DNA of 64,000 bases, from assembly GCF_001552615.1 (NCBI RefSeq), contig NZ_BCRN01000002.1, positions 1-64,000 of the forward strand. Reading direction: 5' to 3'. Under the pieces are notes generated by a model. It worked only from the letters and a program-made list of their open reading frames with translations. It made no database searches and was not told where the DNA came from. Position 1 is the stretch's first letter. The number at the start of each line of letters is the position of its first letter. The position numbers and the translations under genes were made by a program. Of this stretch, positions 53,501 through 62,516 are shown piece after piece. Origin of the DNA: Millisia brevis NBRC 105863. Its GTDB lineage: Bacteria; Actinomycetota; Actinomycetes; Mycobacteriales; Mycobacteriaceae.

Positions 53501-53556
53501 TCACCGACCGGCGGCGCGGCGGGCGATCTCCTCGGAACCCGCCCGCGCCGCCGGCG
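53501..53556 (-). pseudogene. 3' remnant of a tautomerase-family gene
   Basis: The minus strand encodes PAARAGSEEIARRAAGR and a TGA, matching the C terminus of the tautomerase at 54890-55333 (PAARVRSEEIARR). The 45 bp at 53512-53556 match 54922-54966 at 41 positions. It is the left flank of the lower-GC insert and appears to be the original or a duplicated gene end. Confidence 0.65.
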
Positions 53557-54921
53557 CTCGGCCAAAACGATGACATCTCAGGGAGGTCTGGAACTTCCCC
53601 AAGGCGTGAGGATCCAAATAGCTAGGCCATATCGGGTAAGGTGGACAGAAGGTCTCGACAGTATTCTCAGCGAGCACCTGCACGGCCGCTACAGAAATGC
53701 GACCACATCCAACCTACGTTGCAGATAGTGGCGTACCGCTATCTTCGCAGGCCGAAAATCGACCACGCCAATCATCGATAGTGACTTGTAATGTTTGCGG
53801 GTAAAGTCTATCGCGCCCGAGATTCGGATCAGTAGCCTGAGCTTCATAGAGCGCCAGAGCGCATTCTGTATTGATGAGAGCCAGATTAACTGAGTCAGCC
53901 ATCATCCCGAAAGACTCCATGGGATTCCCTAGTAGATGGATTGGCCAAGCGTGGCCGTGAGTAAAACTCGAGCAGACTCTATAACCCAGTTTGGAAACGG
54001 TCTGAAAGTGCACGCGGCCTACATCTTCCGCATGCCTCGGTGGGTTCTCCGCGATCCAATTAGCCGCTTTGCGAACCAGATCCGAGTACTGTCTAGCGTT
54101 CGCTGGCCCAAGCGTCTCCAATATCTTCAGTTCCTCTTCATGCATGTCAAGTCGATGTCGGTTTTGCACGCTGGCTTCTTCAGGTACCTCCATGAGGCCA
54201 TTGTCGTATGCGCTCTGTGTCAAGGAATGCCATTCTCGCGCATGTTCGACACCAACCTTCGCCAAGCCAGCCGCCCTCCTTCTACGAACGTCTCGATCCT
54301 CGGAACTCATCACCCAAATCGCTTGTGCGGAGCATTCGATCGACGTCCTACATAGCGACAGAAAGGCAGCTGGATGATGATTGAATGGAGCCTCTGCACG
54401 GGCTTGCGAAACCAGCGCGCTTGTAGAAGCTATTGCATCAATCGCGTTCATGATGGGGTATAGCACGGTACCCGACAAGCCCTCTGGAATCTTTTCGTCA
54501 TATCCATCCGCATCGTCTTGGGCCATTGAGGTCCCCGGATCGGGTCGATGGGGCTTTAGAGCCCAGGGCTTCAGCGCGTACCCTCTCGCTGCCCGCTCGT
54601 TCACGCGGCCCAGCGCAGGAGCAAAAATAGCAGCAAGAGCATACATCGCCTCCGATTCGTTCATGGTGGAACCATACCGACCACCACCGACATTGCAGAT
54701 TGCGTGAGTTTGGTTGCTACCGCGTACACGCGATCATCGCGTATCGAGCTTGGGCGGTCCTGAACTTGGACGGCAGACGAGGGCTGAACGTCGGCAAGTA
54801 CCAGTACCTCGGCACACCGAAACCGCAGCTCCTTCATGAGGCAACACCTGGTCCAAAGCCACCAATGAAGAGTGGTGAAAGCTGATGGACTACCTGCCAA
54901 GTTGAGCCGGAGCGTTTTTCA
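53557..54921. mobile_element. Lower-GC insert between 45-bp imperfect repeats
   Basis: About 1365 bp with visibly lower GC (near half, against about two thirds or more around it). It carries one gene (53714-54664) and about 225 bp without a clear gene (54665-54889). It has no transposase and no inverted ends that I can see. It separates a tautomerase 3' remnant from the tautomerase gene, whose last ten codons are now insert DNA. Confidence 0.55.
53714..54664 (-). CDS. Hypothetical protein of the lower-GC insert
   Basis: Encodes 316 aa, mostly alpha-helical by appearance, without signal peptide or membrane segment. Recognisable features are a central FLSLCRTSIECSAQAIWVM, a charged SSEDRDVRRRRAAGLAKVG and SSFTHGHAWPIHLLGNPMESFG. 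The His/Arg-bearing helices recall HEPN-like proteins, but no family is claimed. Its base composition and codon use differ from all its neighbours, pointing to recent acquisition. It is a single gene with no partner in the insert. Confidence 0.6.
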   Translation of the reverse strand: MNESEAMYALAAIFAPALGRVNERAARGYALKPWALKPHRPDPGTSMAQDDADGYDEKIPEGLSGTVLYPIMNAIDAIASTSALVSQARAEAPFNHHPAAFLSLCRTSIECSAQAIWVMSSEDRDVRRRRAAGLAKVGVEHAREWHSLTQSAYDNGLMEVPEEASVQNRHRLDMHEEELKILETLGPANARQYSDLVRKAANWIAENPPRHAEDVGRVHFQTVSKLGYRVCSSFTHGHAWPIHLLGNPMESFGMMADSVNLALINTECALALYEAQATDPNLGRDRLYPQTLQVTIDDWRGRFSACEDSGTPLSAT

Positions 54922-55333
54922 CGGCGCGGCGGGCAATCTCCTCGGAGCGCACCCGCGCCGCCGGCGTACCGGCGATCCCCCAGTTGTCCGGCTCGACCTC
55001 GATGATCCGACCGCGCACCCCGGAGCGGTCCACCCCGAGGATCTCGACCAGCAGATCGGTGAAGTGCCCCAACAGTTCCGCTCGTTGCTGTGCGGGCCGA
55101 CCGGCGAGCACGACGGCGGTGAAGTACGGGGCGGCCGTCTCCGGTCCGGGCTCGGACCCGACCACCCCGCCCACGGCGATGTCCGCGGGCGGGTAGTCGA
55201 CCAACAGGACCCGGACGCGTTCGATCGGCGAGTCGAGGATGCGGGCGTATCCGGCGCTCGCCCGGACCAGCAGTTCACGCCGCCGCTCCGGGTCGAAGGC
55301 CGCGCTCGGCAGGTGGAACTGGGCGACGGGCAC
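54890..55333 (-). CDS. Tautomerase-family protein with replaced C terminus
   Basis: A 147-aa protein beginning MPVAQFHLPSAAFDPERRRELLVRASAGYARIL; Pro1 follows the initiator Met as in the 4-oxalocrotonate tautomerase superfamily. DNWGIAGTPAARVRSEEIARR precedes a tail, VKNAPAQLGR, that derives from the adjacent insert; the remnant at 53501 ends AAGR instead. It is the last gene of the leftward acylating dehydrogenase-aldolase-HMSD-SDR operon. It may isomerise a muconate or alkyl derivative. Confidence 0.7.
   Translation of the reverse strand: MPVAQFHLPSAAFDPERRRELLVRASAGYARILDSPIERVRVLLVDYPPADIAVGGVVGSEPGPETAAPYFTAVVLAGRPAQQRAELLGHFTDLLVEILGVDRSGVRGRIIEVEPDNWGIAGTPAARVRSEEIARRAVKNAPAQLGR
54922..54966. 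repeat. Right copy of the 45-bp repeat flanking the insert
   Basis: Matches 53512-53556 with four mismatches and lies in coding sequence (PAARVRSEEIARRA) of the tautomerase. Being imperfect, it may reflect recombination between paralogues rather than a fresh target duplication. Confidence 0.65.
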
Positions 55334-55350
55334 GGGGTTGTCCTTTCGGG

Positions 55351-56133
55351 TCAGTGCACGGCATGCCGGGTGCCGGTATCGGCGTTGATGACGCCGCCGT
55401 GCAGGATCGCCGCCTCCGGGGCGAGCAATGTCTCGATCAGCCAGGCGATCTCGGGCAGGGTGGGCAGGCGGCCGAGGCTGGTCTTGTCGACGAATCCCTT
55501 CCAGATCTGCTCGATCGGCGTGCCGGTCTCCGCGGACTGCACCCGGGCGAACTCCCGCAGCCGCGGGGTATCGATCGGACCGGGCGCCACCGTGATCGCG
55601 GCGACCCCCTTCGGCCCGTACAGCGCGGAGATCTGGTGCATCAGATTGAGCAGCGCGGCGTTGGCAGTGCCCGGCCCGGCGTCCAGGGGCCCCGGTTCGA
55701 GCCCGAGCGAACCGGCGATCGCGACGAACCGCGATCCGTCCACCAGGTGCTCCCGCACCGCGCGCAGCAGCCGAACCGGCCCGGCCACCTTGATATTTGC
55801 CGCCGTCCCCAACAATCCCGGTTCGATGGTGTCCGCCGATCCGCGCACCGGCAGCCCGGCGGCGAAGAGCGCCAACAGCACCGGCTCGTCCACCGCCGCC
55901 CGTATCGTCTCGATCGCCTCGTCGTCCGCGATATCGGCGGGGCAGGCGACGATCGACTCGGTCCTGCCCTGCACCAGCTTCTCGAGGGCGTCGGCGTCAC
56001 GACCGACCGCCACCACCCGCAGGCCGCGGGCGACCAGACGTTCGGTGATCACCGACCCCATCGCCCCGGTGGCCCCGACCACGACGCACAACCGCGCCGG
56101 CAGCGGGGCCGGCGCGGTTGCGGGGTCGGTCAC
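55351..56133 (-). CDS. Short-chain dehydrogenase/reductase-like protein lacking YxxxK
   Basis: A 260-aa SDR with cofactor motif VVVGATGAMGSVI near residue 17 and a Rossmann fold. Ser occurs in AIAGSLG, but the usual YxxxK is replaced: the aligned stretch reads GTANAALLNLMHQ, without Tyr or Lys. It may be a non-catalytic or altered SDR. The start is GTG at 56133, 5 bp after the aldehyde dehydrogenase stop. It is in the meta-cleavage operon; its role is unknown. Confidence 0.7.
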   Translation of the reverse strand: MTDPATAPAPLPARLCVVVGATGAMGSVITERLVARGLRVVAVGRDADALEKLVQGRTESIVACPADIADDEAIETIRAAVDEPVLLALFAAGLPVRGSADTIEPGLLGTAANIKVAGPVRLLRAVREHLVDGSRFVAIAGSLGLEPGPLDAGPGTANAALLNLMHQISALYGPKGVAAITVAPGPIDTPRLREFARVQSAETGTPIEQIWKGFVDKTSLGRLPTLPEIAWLIETLLAPEAAILHGGVINADTGTRHAVH

Positions 56134-56138
56134 GACGC

Positions 56139-57635
56139 TCAGCGTCCCAGCCGCAGGGTGACCGCCCGCGGCTCGGTGAAGAAGTCCCGCGAGTACTGGC
56201 CACCCTCGCGGCCGAGACCGCTGATGCCCTCACCACCGAAGGGCAGTCGCAGGTCCCGCTCGAAGAAGGTGTTGATCCACACCGTGCCCGCCCGCCACTT
56301 GGCGGCCATCCGGTGCGCCCGGTCGAGGTTCTGGGTGAACAGCATCCCGGCCAGGCCGTACGGCGAGTCGTTGGCGATGCGCAGCGCCTCCTCCTCGGTG
56401 TCGAAGCCGAGCACCGTCTCGACCGGTCCGAAGATCTCCTCGCGGGCCGCCCGCGCCTGATTGGTCAGGCCGGTGATGACCGTCGGCGGGTAGTAGAAAC
56501 CGCCCGCCCGGGCCGGATCGCGCAGCCGCTCGCCGCCGACGAGGACCTTGCCGCCCTCCTCCTGCGCCAATTCCACATAGCCGTGCACCTTTTCGAGGTG
56601 CTGCTGTTCGATCAGCGGGCCCATGAAGGTGGTCGGGTCCTTGGGATCACCGACGGTCAGCGCGGCGGCCTCGGCGACAAATCGCTCCAGGAACTCCTCG
56701 CGGATCGAGTTCTGCACCAGCAGCCGGGTCCCGGAGAGGCAGACCTGGCCGTTGCCACCGAAGATCGCCCGGATCGACTTGGGCACCGCGACATCGAGAT
56801 CGGCGTCGGCGAAGACGATATTCGCCGACTTGCCGCCCATCTCCGCCGAGACCGGCGTGTGGTTGACCGCCGCCGCTTGCAGGATCTTGACCCCGGTGAC
56901 GCTCGAACCGGTGAAGGTGATCCGGTCGACCCGCGGATCGGAGGTCAACGGTCCGGCGACCTCGTCGCCGCCGAAGCCGTGCACGACGTTGAGCACCCCC
57001 GGCGGCAGCCCCGCCTCGAGCGCCAATTCGGCGAACCGGTGGGCGGTCAGCGGGGTCTGCGGCGCCGGCTTGAGCACCACGGTATTGCCGAAGGCCAACG
57101 CCGGGGCGATCTTCCACGTCGCCAGCATCAGCGGCGCGTTCCACGGGCTGATCGCCGAGACCACCCCGGCGGGCGGGTAGAGCACATAGGACAGCAGGTC
57201 GCCGTCCGGGTAGGCCTCGTTGGCCGCCATCGCCACGTAGTCGGCGAAGAAGCGGAAATTGTGCGCCACCCGCGGGATCTCGGCGTGCAGCGACTGGGTG
57301 ATCGTCTTGCCGCCGTCGCGGGTCTCCAGCTCGGCGAGTTCCTCGCGGTGAGCGTCGACCGCATCGGCCACCCGGTGCAGGATCACCGCCCGCTGCTTCG
57401 GCGACAGGTCCGACCAGTCCCCGGAGTCGAAGGTATCGCGGGCCACCGCGATCGCCGCCTCCCCGTCGGCGGCGCTGCCGCGGGCGACATTCGCCAGCAG
57501 CGAGCCGTCGTGCGGATCGCGGGATTCGAAGCTCGCACCGTCGGAGGCGGACCTCCATTGATCGCCGATCAGATGCTTGACCTCGGTCGGCGCTGTGTCC
57601 GCCGCGGGTGCTCCTGCCAGTTCTGTTCCAGCCAT
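56139..57635 (-). CDS. 2-hydroxymuconic semialdehyde dehydrogenase
   Basis: A 498-aa NAD-dependent aldehyde dehydrogenase. PWNAPLMLATWKIAPAL, the catalytic Glu in SAEMGGKSANIVF and Cys in FGGNGQVCLSGTRLLVQ are intact, and EEIFGPVETVLGF and GTVWINTFFERDLRLPFGGEG fit the HMSD (DmpC/XylG) group. It oxidises the ring-fission product of the extradiol dioxygenase to 2-hydroxymuconate. It is followed by the SDR-like gene and preceded by the aldolase. Confidence 0.85.
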   Translation of the reverse strand: MAGTELAGAPAADTAPTEVKHLIGDQWRSASDGASFESRDPHDGSLLANVARGSAADGEAAIAVARDTFDSGDWSDLSPKQRAVILHRVADAVDAHREELAELETRDGGKTITQSLHAEIPRVAHNFRFFADYVAMAANEAYPDGDLLSYVLYPPAGVVSAISPWNAPLMLATWKIAPALAFGNTVVLKPAPQTPLTAHRFAELALEAGLPPGVLNVVHGFGGDEVAGPLTSDPRVDRITFTGSSVTGVKILQAAAVNHTPVSAEMGGKSANIVFADADLDVAVPKSIRAIFGGNGQVCLSGTRLLVQNSIREEFLERFVAEAAALTVGDPKDPTTFMGPLIEQQHLEKVHGYVELAQEEGGKVLVGGERLRDPARAGGFYYPPTVITGLTNQARAAREEIFGPVETVLGFDTEEEALRIANDSPYGLAGMLFTQNLDRAHRMAAKWRAGTVWINTFFERDLRLPFGGEGISGLGREGGQYSRDFFTEPRAVTLRLGR

Positions 57636-57685
57636 GGGGTCGATTCCGTCCCGGGTCGTGGTGAAGGGTGTGGTCGTGGGTGCGC

Positions 57686-58759
57686 TCAGACCGCGGCGAT
57701 CGCCGGGGTCTCGTAGGTGCGGCCGGCGAGCTCGGAGGCGACGTCGATGATCATGTCCTCCTGGCCGCCGATCACCCCGCGTCGGCCGAGCTCCAGCAGG
57801 ATCTCGCGAGTCGAGATCCCGAACTTCTTCGCCGCCCGCTTGGTCGGGTGGAAGAAGGTGGAGTACACGCCGGCGTAGCCGAGGACCAGCGCGGTCTCGT
57901 CGACGATCTGCGGCTCGGTCATCAACGGCGCCACCACATGCTCGGCGGTGTCGATCAGCGGGAACAGGTCGGTACCGGTATCCCAGCCGGCCCGCTCGAA
58001 GGCCGCGGCGAGCACCTCGGTCTGCGCGTTGCCGGCGCTGGCGCCCAGTCCGCGCAGCGAGCCGTCGATGAAGGTCGCACCCTGCTCGGCGGCGGACAAC
58101 GCGTTCGCGACACCGACACCGAGGTTGTTGTGCGCGTGGAACCCGATATCGGCGCCGATCGCCGACCGCAGCGCGGCCACCCGCGCCCCGGCCTGCGCCG
58201 GCACCATCGCGCCGGCGGAGTCGACGACGTAGATGACGTCCGCGCCATAGGAGTCGAGCTTCGCGGCCTGCTCCGCGAGCGGTTCCGGTTCGAGCTTGTG
58301 GCTCATCATCAGAAAGGTCATCACCGTCAGGCCCTGCTCCTTGGCCCATTCCACCGGCTGCTGGGCGCAGTCGGCCTCGGTGCAGTGCACCGCGACCCGC
58401 ACCGTGCGGATGCCCGCGTCGATCGCCTTGCCCAGCTCGGTGAGCGTCGCGATCCCCGGTACGTAGAGCACCGCGATGTCGGCGTTGTCGACCGCGTCGA
58501 CCGCCGCCCGCACGTACTCCGGGTCGGTGGCCGCGGCGAAACCGTACTGGATCGACGAGGCGCCGATACCGATGCCGTGGGCGACCTCGATCGTCGGGAT
58601 GCCGGCGCGGTCGAGACCGGCCGCGATCGCGGCGACGTTCTCGGTGGTGAACTGATGCTTGACGCTCGACATGCCGTCCCGCAGCGTCGTATCGACCAGG
58701 GTCACGCGGGGACGGGCCGACGGGGCGACGCCGTTCGAGGGGGTGGTAACGGTGCTCAC
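57686..58759 (-). CDS. 4-hydroxy-2-oxovalerate aldolase
   Basis: A 357-aa DmpG/BphI/HsaF-type aldolase: [19 protein letters not shown] (metal and catalytic residues), [43 protein letters not shown] and [18 protein letters not shown]. It splits 4-hydroxy-2-oxovalerate to pyruvate and acetaldehyde, which is channelled to the dehydrogenase below. GTG at 58759 overlaps the dehydrogenase stop by 4 bp, as usual for this complex. Confidence 0.92.
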   Translation of the reverse strand: MSTVTTPSNGVAPSARPRVTLVDTTLRDGMSSVKHQFTTENVAAIAAGLDRAGIPTIEVAHGIGIGASSIQYGFAAATDPEYVRAAVDAVDNADIAVLYVPGIATLTELGKAIDAGIRTVRVAVHCTEADCAQQPVEWAKEQGLTVMTFLMMSHKLEPEPLAEQAAKLDSYGADVIYVVDSAGAMVPAQAGARVAALRSAIGADIGFHAHNNLGVGVANALSAAEQGATFIDGSLRGLGASAGNAQTEVLAAAFERAGWDTGTDLFPLIDTAEHVVAPLMTEPQIVDETALVLGYAGVYSTFFHPTKRAAKKFGISTREILLELGRRGVIGGQEDMIIDVASELAGRTYETPAIAAV

Positions 58760-59634
58760 CGGGAGGCTCCTGTCATCAGATTCTGCTGCGCCACAACGTC
58801 GGCCACCCGAACGGCGGCCGCGGTGATGATGTCGAGGTTGCCCGCGTAGGTGGGCAGGAAATCGCCGGCGCCGACGACCTCGACCATGACGGTCACCAGG
58901 TCGCCCTCGACGTCGACCAGCCGCAGGCCGTATCCGGGGACGTACTTCTGGACCTCGGCGACCATGTCGATCACGGCGCGTTCGATCGCCGCGGCATCGG
59001 GGTTGCGGACCTTCGCGTAGACGGTGTCGCGCATATTCATCGGCGGCTCGGCCGGGTTGATGACCGCGATCGCCTTGGTCTGCTCCACCCCGGCGACCTT
59101 CGAGAGCGCCCGGGCGGTCTTCTCGCTGAACTCCGAGAGGTTCTGTCGGGTACCGGGTCCGGCGCTCTTGGAGGCCAGCGCGGCGATGATCTCGCCGTAG
59201 GTGGCGTCGCCGGCGGAGTTGATCGCGCGCAGGATCGGGATCGTCGCCTGGCCGGCGCAGCTGACCATGTTGACGTTCGGAGCGCCGAGGTGCTCGGTCA
59301 GGTTGACCGCCGGCACCACATAGGGGCCGACCGAGGCCGGGGTCAGGTCGATCGCGGTGATCCCGGCCGCCGCGTAGCGGGGCGCCGCCGCGGCGTGCAC
59401 CTTGGCCGATGTCGCCTCGAAGACCAGGTCGGGCAGCTCGTCGCGTTCCAACAACCAGTCCACACCGCCGGCGGAGGCTTCGAGCCCCTCGGTCCGAGCG
59501 CGGGCGATGCCCTCGCTGGCCGGGTCGATGCCCACCATGTACCGCGGTTCGACGTGCTGCGAGCGCAGCAGCTTGTACATCAGGTCGGTACCGATATTTC
59601 CGGAACCGACGATCGCGGCCGTCAATCGACTCAT
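58756..59634 (-). CDS. Acetaldehyde dehydrogenase (acylating)
   Basis: A 292-aa DmpF/BphJ/HsaG-type enzyme: [18 protein letters not shown] (NAD site), the catalytic Cys in [13 protein letters not shown], and [16 protein letters not shown]. It converts acetaldehyde (or propanal from alkylated substrates) to the acyl-CoA. GGAGGAGACGAG precedes the ATG. It is the first gene of the leftward operon, divergent from the extradiol dioxygenase. Confidence 0.92.
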   Translation of the reverse strand: MSRLTAAIVGSGNIGTDLMYKLLRSQHVEPRYMVGIDPASEGIARARTEGLEASAGGVDWLLERDELPDLVFEATSAKVHAAAAPRYAAAGITAIDLTPASVGPYVVPAVNLTEHLGAPNVNMVSCAGQATIPILRAINSAGDATYGEIIAALASKSAGPGTRQNLSEFSEKTARALSKVAGVEQTKAIAVINPAEPPMNMRDTVYAKVRNPDAAAIERAVIDMVAEVQKYVPGYGLRLVDVEGDLVTVMVEVVGAGDFLPTYAGNLDIITAAAVRVADVVAQQNLMTGASR

Positions 59635-59771
59635 CTCGTCTCCTCCACTGGGCTGTCCGGGTGGTGGGCCCGCGGGCCCGCACCCGGGGGCGTTGTGTTC
59701 GACGGTAGGAAGACACCGGCTCCCCGTGCGGGGATCGACGGACTGCCCGAATCGGCGACTCGAAAGCGCCC

Positions 59772-59798
59772 CCGGTGTTCGGCTATCCCGAACACCGG
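59772..59798. promoter_or_regulatory. Palindromic operator candidate between dehydrogenase and dioxygenase operons
   Basis: CCGGTGTTCGG and CCGAACACCGG form a perfect 11-bp inverted repeat with a 5-nt spacer in the 245-bp divergent gap. Size and symmetry fit an IclR- or TetR-type site controlling both the aldolase and dioxygenase promoters. Confidence 0.6.
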
Positions 59799-59879
59799 TG
59801 ACCGCCGTCACAACCCGGGCCATTCTCGAGTCAACGAGCCCGACCGAGTCACCAGCACACATCACGACAGGGAGAACCC

Positions 59880-60953
59880 ATGAGCGACAACCCCGCCCGC
59901 CACGAGATCGCACACTTGGCGCGGGTCGAACTGTTCAGCCCCAAGCCGGACGAGACCGTGGACTTCTTCACCCGCTTCCTCGGGATGTACATCACCAAGC
60001 GCGAGGGCCAGTCGGTCTATCTGCGCGCCTACGAGGACCCGTACCAGTGGAGCCTGAAGGTCACCGAATCGCCGACAGCGGGCATGGGGCATGCCGCCCT
60101 GCGGACCAGCTCCGCCGACGCGCTCGAGCGGCGGGCGAAGTCGCTGATCGATGCGAACATCGACGGCACCTGGTCGGAGGACCAGTTCGGCTACGGCAAG
60201 ACCTTCGAATACCGCAGCCCGGACGGCCACAACCTGTCGCTGCTGTGGGAGGCCGAGAAGTACGTCGCCCCGCCGGAGTTGGAGAGCAAGATCGTCACGC
60301 GCGCCTCGAAGAAGCCGCTGCAGGGCATCCCGGTCAAGCGCATCGACCACCTCAACCTGATGGCCTCGGACGTCACGGCGGTCAAGGAGTCCTTCGAGCG
60401 GCACCTCGGCTTCCGCACCACCGAGCGGGTCGTCGACGGTGAGGTGGAGATCGGCGCGTGGATGAGCTCGAATATCCTCGGCCACGAGGTCGCCTGCATG
60501 CGGGATATGACCGGCGGGCGCGGGAAGCTGCACCACCTGGCCTTCTACTACGGCACCGGCCAGCACAATGTCGACGCCGCGGAGATGTTCCGCGAGTACG
60601 ACATTCAGATCGAGGCGGGGCCGGACCGGCACGGGATCACCCAGGGCCAGTTCCTCTACGTCTTCGAGCCCGGCGGCAACCGCATCGAGCTCTTCGGCGA
60701 GGCCGGCTACCTGCACCTCGACCCGGCCGCGGAAACCCAGACCTGGCAGATGTCGGATATCGACACCGGCCTGGCGATCGGCGGCGCGAAGCTTCCGTGG
60801 GAGACCTACTTCACCTACGGCACGCCGAGCCCGCTGGCGCTCGATCACCACATCGAGCGGTTCGCGCACTTCGGCCCCGGCGCCGAGGTGCCCTCCACCG
60901 AGCCCGTCCCGGATGTGGTCGAGACCCCGCAGACGGTGGGCGCCGGTTCCTGA
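59880..60953 (+). CDS. Catechol 2,3-dioxygenase (extradiol, type I)
   Basis: A 357-aa two-domain VOC-fold enzyme. Fe(II) ligands are visible: His in [10 protein letters not shown], His in [10 protein letters not shown] and Glu in [11 protein letters not shown]. It opens the catechol ring next to the diol to give 2-hydroxymuconic semialdehyde or its alkyl form. The C-terminal 40 residues extend past the fold. AGGGAG precedes the ATG. The terminator at 60994 ends it. Length and motifs resemble the dioxygenases of actinobacterial alkylphenol clusters. Confidence 0.88.
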   Translation: MSDNPARHEIAHLARVELFSPKPDETVDFFTRFLGMYITKREGQSVYLRAYEDPYQWSLKVTESPTAGMGHAALRTSSADALERRAKSLIDANIDGTWSEDQFGYGKTFEYRSPDGHNLSLLWEAEKYVAPPELESKIVTRASKKPLQGIPVKRIDHLNLMASDVTAVKESFERHLGFRTTERVVDGEVEIGAWMSSNILGHEVACMRDMTGGRGKLHHLAFYYGTGQHNVDAAEMFREYDIQIEAGPDRHGITQGQFLYVFEPGGNRIELFGEAGYLHLDPAAETQTWQMSDIDTGLAIGGAKLPWETYFTYGTPSPLALDHHIERFAHFGPGAEVPSTEPVPDVVETPQTVGAGS

Positions 60954-60993
60954 CCCTACGACGGTTCGGCTCGGCTCCACACCACCGGTAAAC

Positions 60994-61032
60994 GGGACCG
61001 CCGCGACAACTATTGTCGCGGCGGTCCCTTTT
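60994..61032. terminator. Strong terminator after the dioxygenase gene
   Basis: A perfect 16-bp stem, GGGACCGCCGCGACAA and TTGTCGCGGCGGTCCC, with a 3-nt loop is followed by TTTT on the plus strand. It lies between convergent genes and probably serves both. Confidence 0.85.
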
Positions 61033-61056
61033 CGGGAGTCCCTGTGGCGGGCCGGG

Positions 61057-61713
61057 TCAGGTGGGCCGGTCGGTGCGCCCGTCGCGTACCGGCGCGCCGG
61101 TGGCCGCGACGACGTCCGCCACGTCCACCCCCGGCGCGAGTTCGCGCAGCACGAAGGCGCCGCCGTCGCGGTCGATGTCGAGCACCCCCAGGTCGGTGAT
61201 CACCCGGTCGACCACCCCCGCACCGGTCAGCGGCAGGGTGTTGTCGTCGAGCAGCTTCGGGGAGCCGTCCTTGGAGACGTGCTCCATCAGCACGATGACG
61301 GTGCCCGCCCCGTGGACGAGGTCCATCGCCCCGCCCATCCCTTTGACCAGCTTGCCCGGCACCACCCAGTTGCTCAGGTCGCCGCGGACGTTGACCTGCA
61401 TGCCGCCGAGGATCGCCGCGGCCACCTTGCCGCCGCGGATCATCGCGAAGCTGTCGGCGGAGTCGAAGAAGCTCGCTCCGACCGCGGTGGTCACCGTCTC
61501 CTTCCCGGCGTTGATCAGGTCCGGGTCCTCGTCGCCGTCCCACGGCGCGGGGCCGAGCCCGAGGATGCCGTTCTCGGATTGCAGGACGATCTCGACACCG
61601 TCGGGTACCTGGCCGGGTACCAGGGTCGGCAGCCCGATGCCGAGGTTGACGTAGTCGCCGTCGCGCAGTTCCGTCGCCGCGCGGGCGGCCATCTGTGCAC
61701 GCGTCCAGGCCAT
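61057..61713 (-). CDS. 3-oxoacid CoA-transferase subunit B
   Basis: A 218-aa CoA-transferase beta subunit: [17 protein letters not shown], the catalytic Glu in [25 protein letters not shown] and GAMDLVHGA. It transfers CoA to a 3-oxoacid (acetoacetate, 3-oxoadipate or benzoylacetate class). ATG at 61713 is used; a GTG at 61722 is too near AGGAGG to be favoured. It is paired with subunit A 5 bp upstream. Confidence 0.88.
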   Translation of the reverse strand: MAWTRAQMAARAATELRDGDYVNLGIGLPTLVPGQVPDGVEIVLQSENGILGLGPAPWDGDEDPDLINAGKETVTTAVGASFFDSADSFAMIRGGKVAAAILGGMQVNVRGDLSNWVVPGKLVKGMGGAMDLVHGAGTVIVLMEHVSKDGSPKLLDDNTLPLTGAGVVDRVITDLGVLDIDRDGGAFVLRELAPGVDVADVVAATGAPVRDGRTDRPT

Positions 61714-61718
61714 CGCCG

Positions 61719-62516
61719 TCACGCCTCCTGTCCGGTCGGGGTGCGCGGTCGCACCGTGCGCCGTTCGATGTGCTTGTCGGCCGCCTGCTGCGCGGTCAGC
61801 GGGAGTACACATTGCACGTGGATGCCCGGCAGGTGGACCTGGTCGGGGTCGATCTCCCCAGGTTCGACCAGGTGCTCGACCTCGGCGATCGTGTAGCCGC
61901 CGGCCATGGCGCAGAGCGGGTTGAAGTTGCGGGCGGCCTTGCGGAAGACCAGGTTTCCGTGGCGGTCCCCCTTCCACGCCCGGACGAGGGAGACATCGGC
62001 GCGCAGCGCCCGCTCGAGGACGAAGGTCGTCGGGCCGCCGTCCCAGTCGAAGGTGGCGGTCGGCTTGGGGTCCGAGGTCAGCACCACCTCGCCGAGCGGG
62101 CCGTGGCGGATCGGCAGGCCGCCGTCGGCGACGACCGTGCCGACGCCGGTGCGGGTGTAGAACGCCGCGACCCCGGCGCCGCCGGCCCGCAACTGTTCGG
62201 CCAGCGTGCCCTGCGGGGTCAGCACGATCTCGACCTCACCGGTCAGATACTGCCGTTCGAGTTCTTTGTTCTCCCCGACGTAGGAGGCGATCAGCCGACG
62301 GATCTGCCCGTTCTGCAACAACAACGAGTTGCCGATGTCCTCGACGCCGCAGTTGTTGGAGATGACGGTCAGGTCGTCGGCGCCGCGGTCGGCGAGCGCG
62401 GCGAGCAGGACCGACGGGATGCCGCAGAGGCCGAAGCCGCCGGAGGCGATCGTCATTCCCGGTTCGACCACGGTCACCGCTTCCGCCGCGGTGGCTACCG
62501 TCTTGTCCACGGTCAC
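61719..62516 (-). CDS. 3-oxoacid CoA-transferase subunit A
   Basis: A 265-aa alpha subunit: [65 protein letters not shown] and [10 protein letters not shown]. The start is GTG at 62516, overlapping the stop of the preceding gene by 4 bp. The C-terminal tail ([14 protein letters not shown]) is typical of actinobacterial homologues. Substrate is inferred from the carboxylase-like gene in the same operon. Confidence 0.88.
   Translation of the reverse strand: MTVDKTVATAAEAVTVVEPGMTIASGGFGLCGIPSVLLAALADRGADDLTVISNNCGVEDIGNSLLLQNGQIRRLIASYVGENKELERQYLTGEVEIVLTPQGTLAEQLRAGGAGVAAFYTRTGVGTVVADGGLPIRHGPLGEVVLTSDPKPTATFDWDGGPTTFVLERALRADVSLVRAWKGDRHGNLVFRKAARNFNPLCAMAGGYTIAEVEHLVEPGEIDPDQVHLPGIHVQCVLPLTAQQAADKHIERRTVRPRTPTGQEA

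Noticed and set aside
59828-59852. GAGTCA at 59828 and 59846 as AraC boxes before the dioxygenase gene
   Set aside because: Spacing is 18 bp instead of 22 and no TAGTGT lies 23 bp downstream, so it does not fit the pattern of the three accepted promoters.
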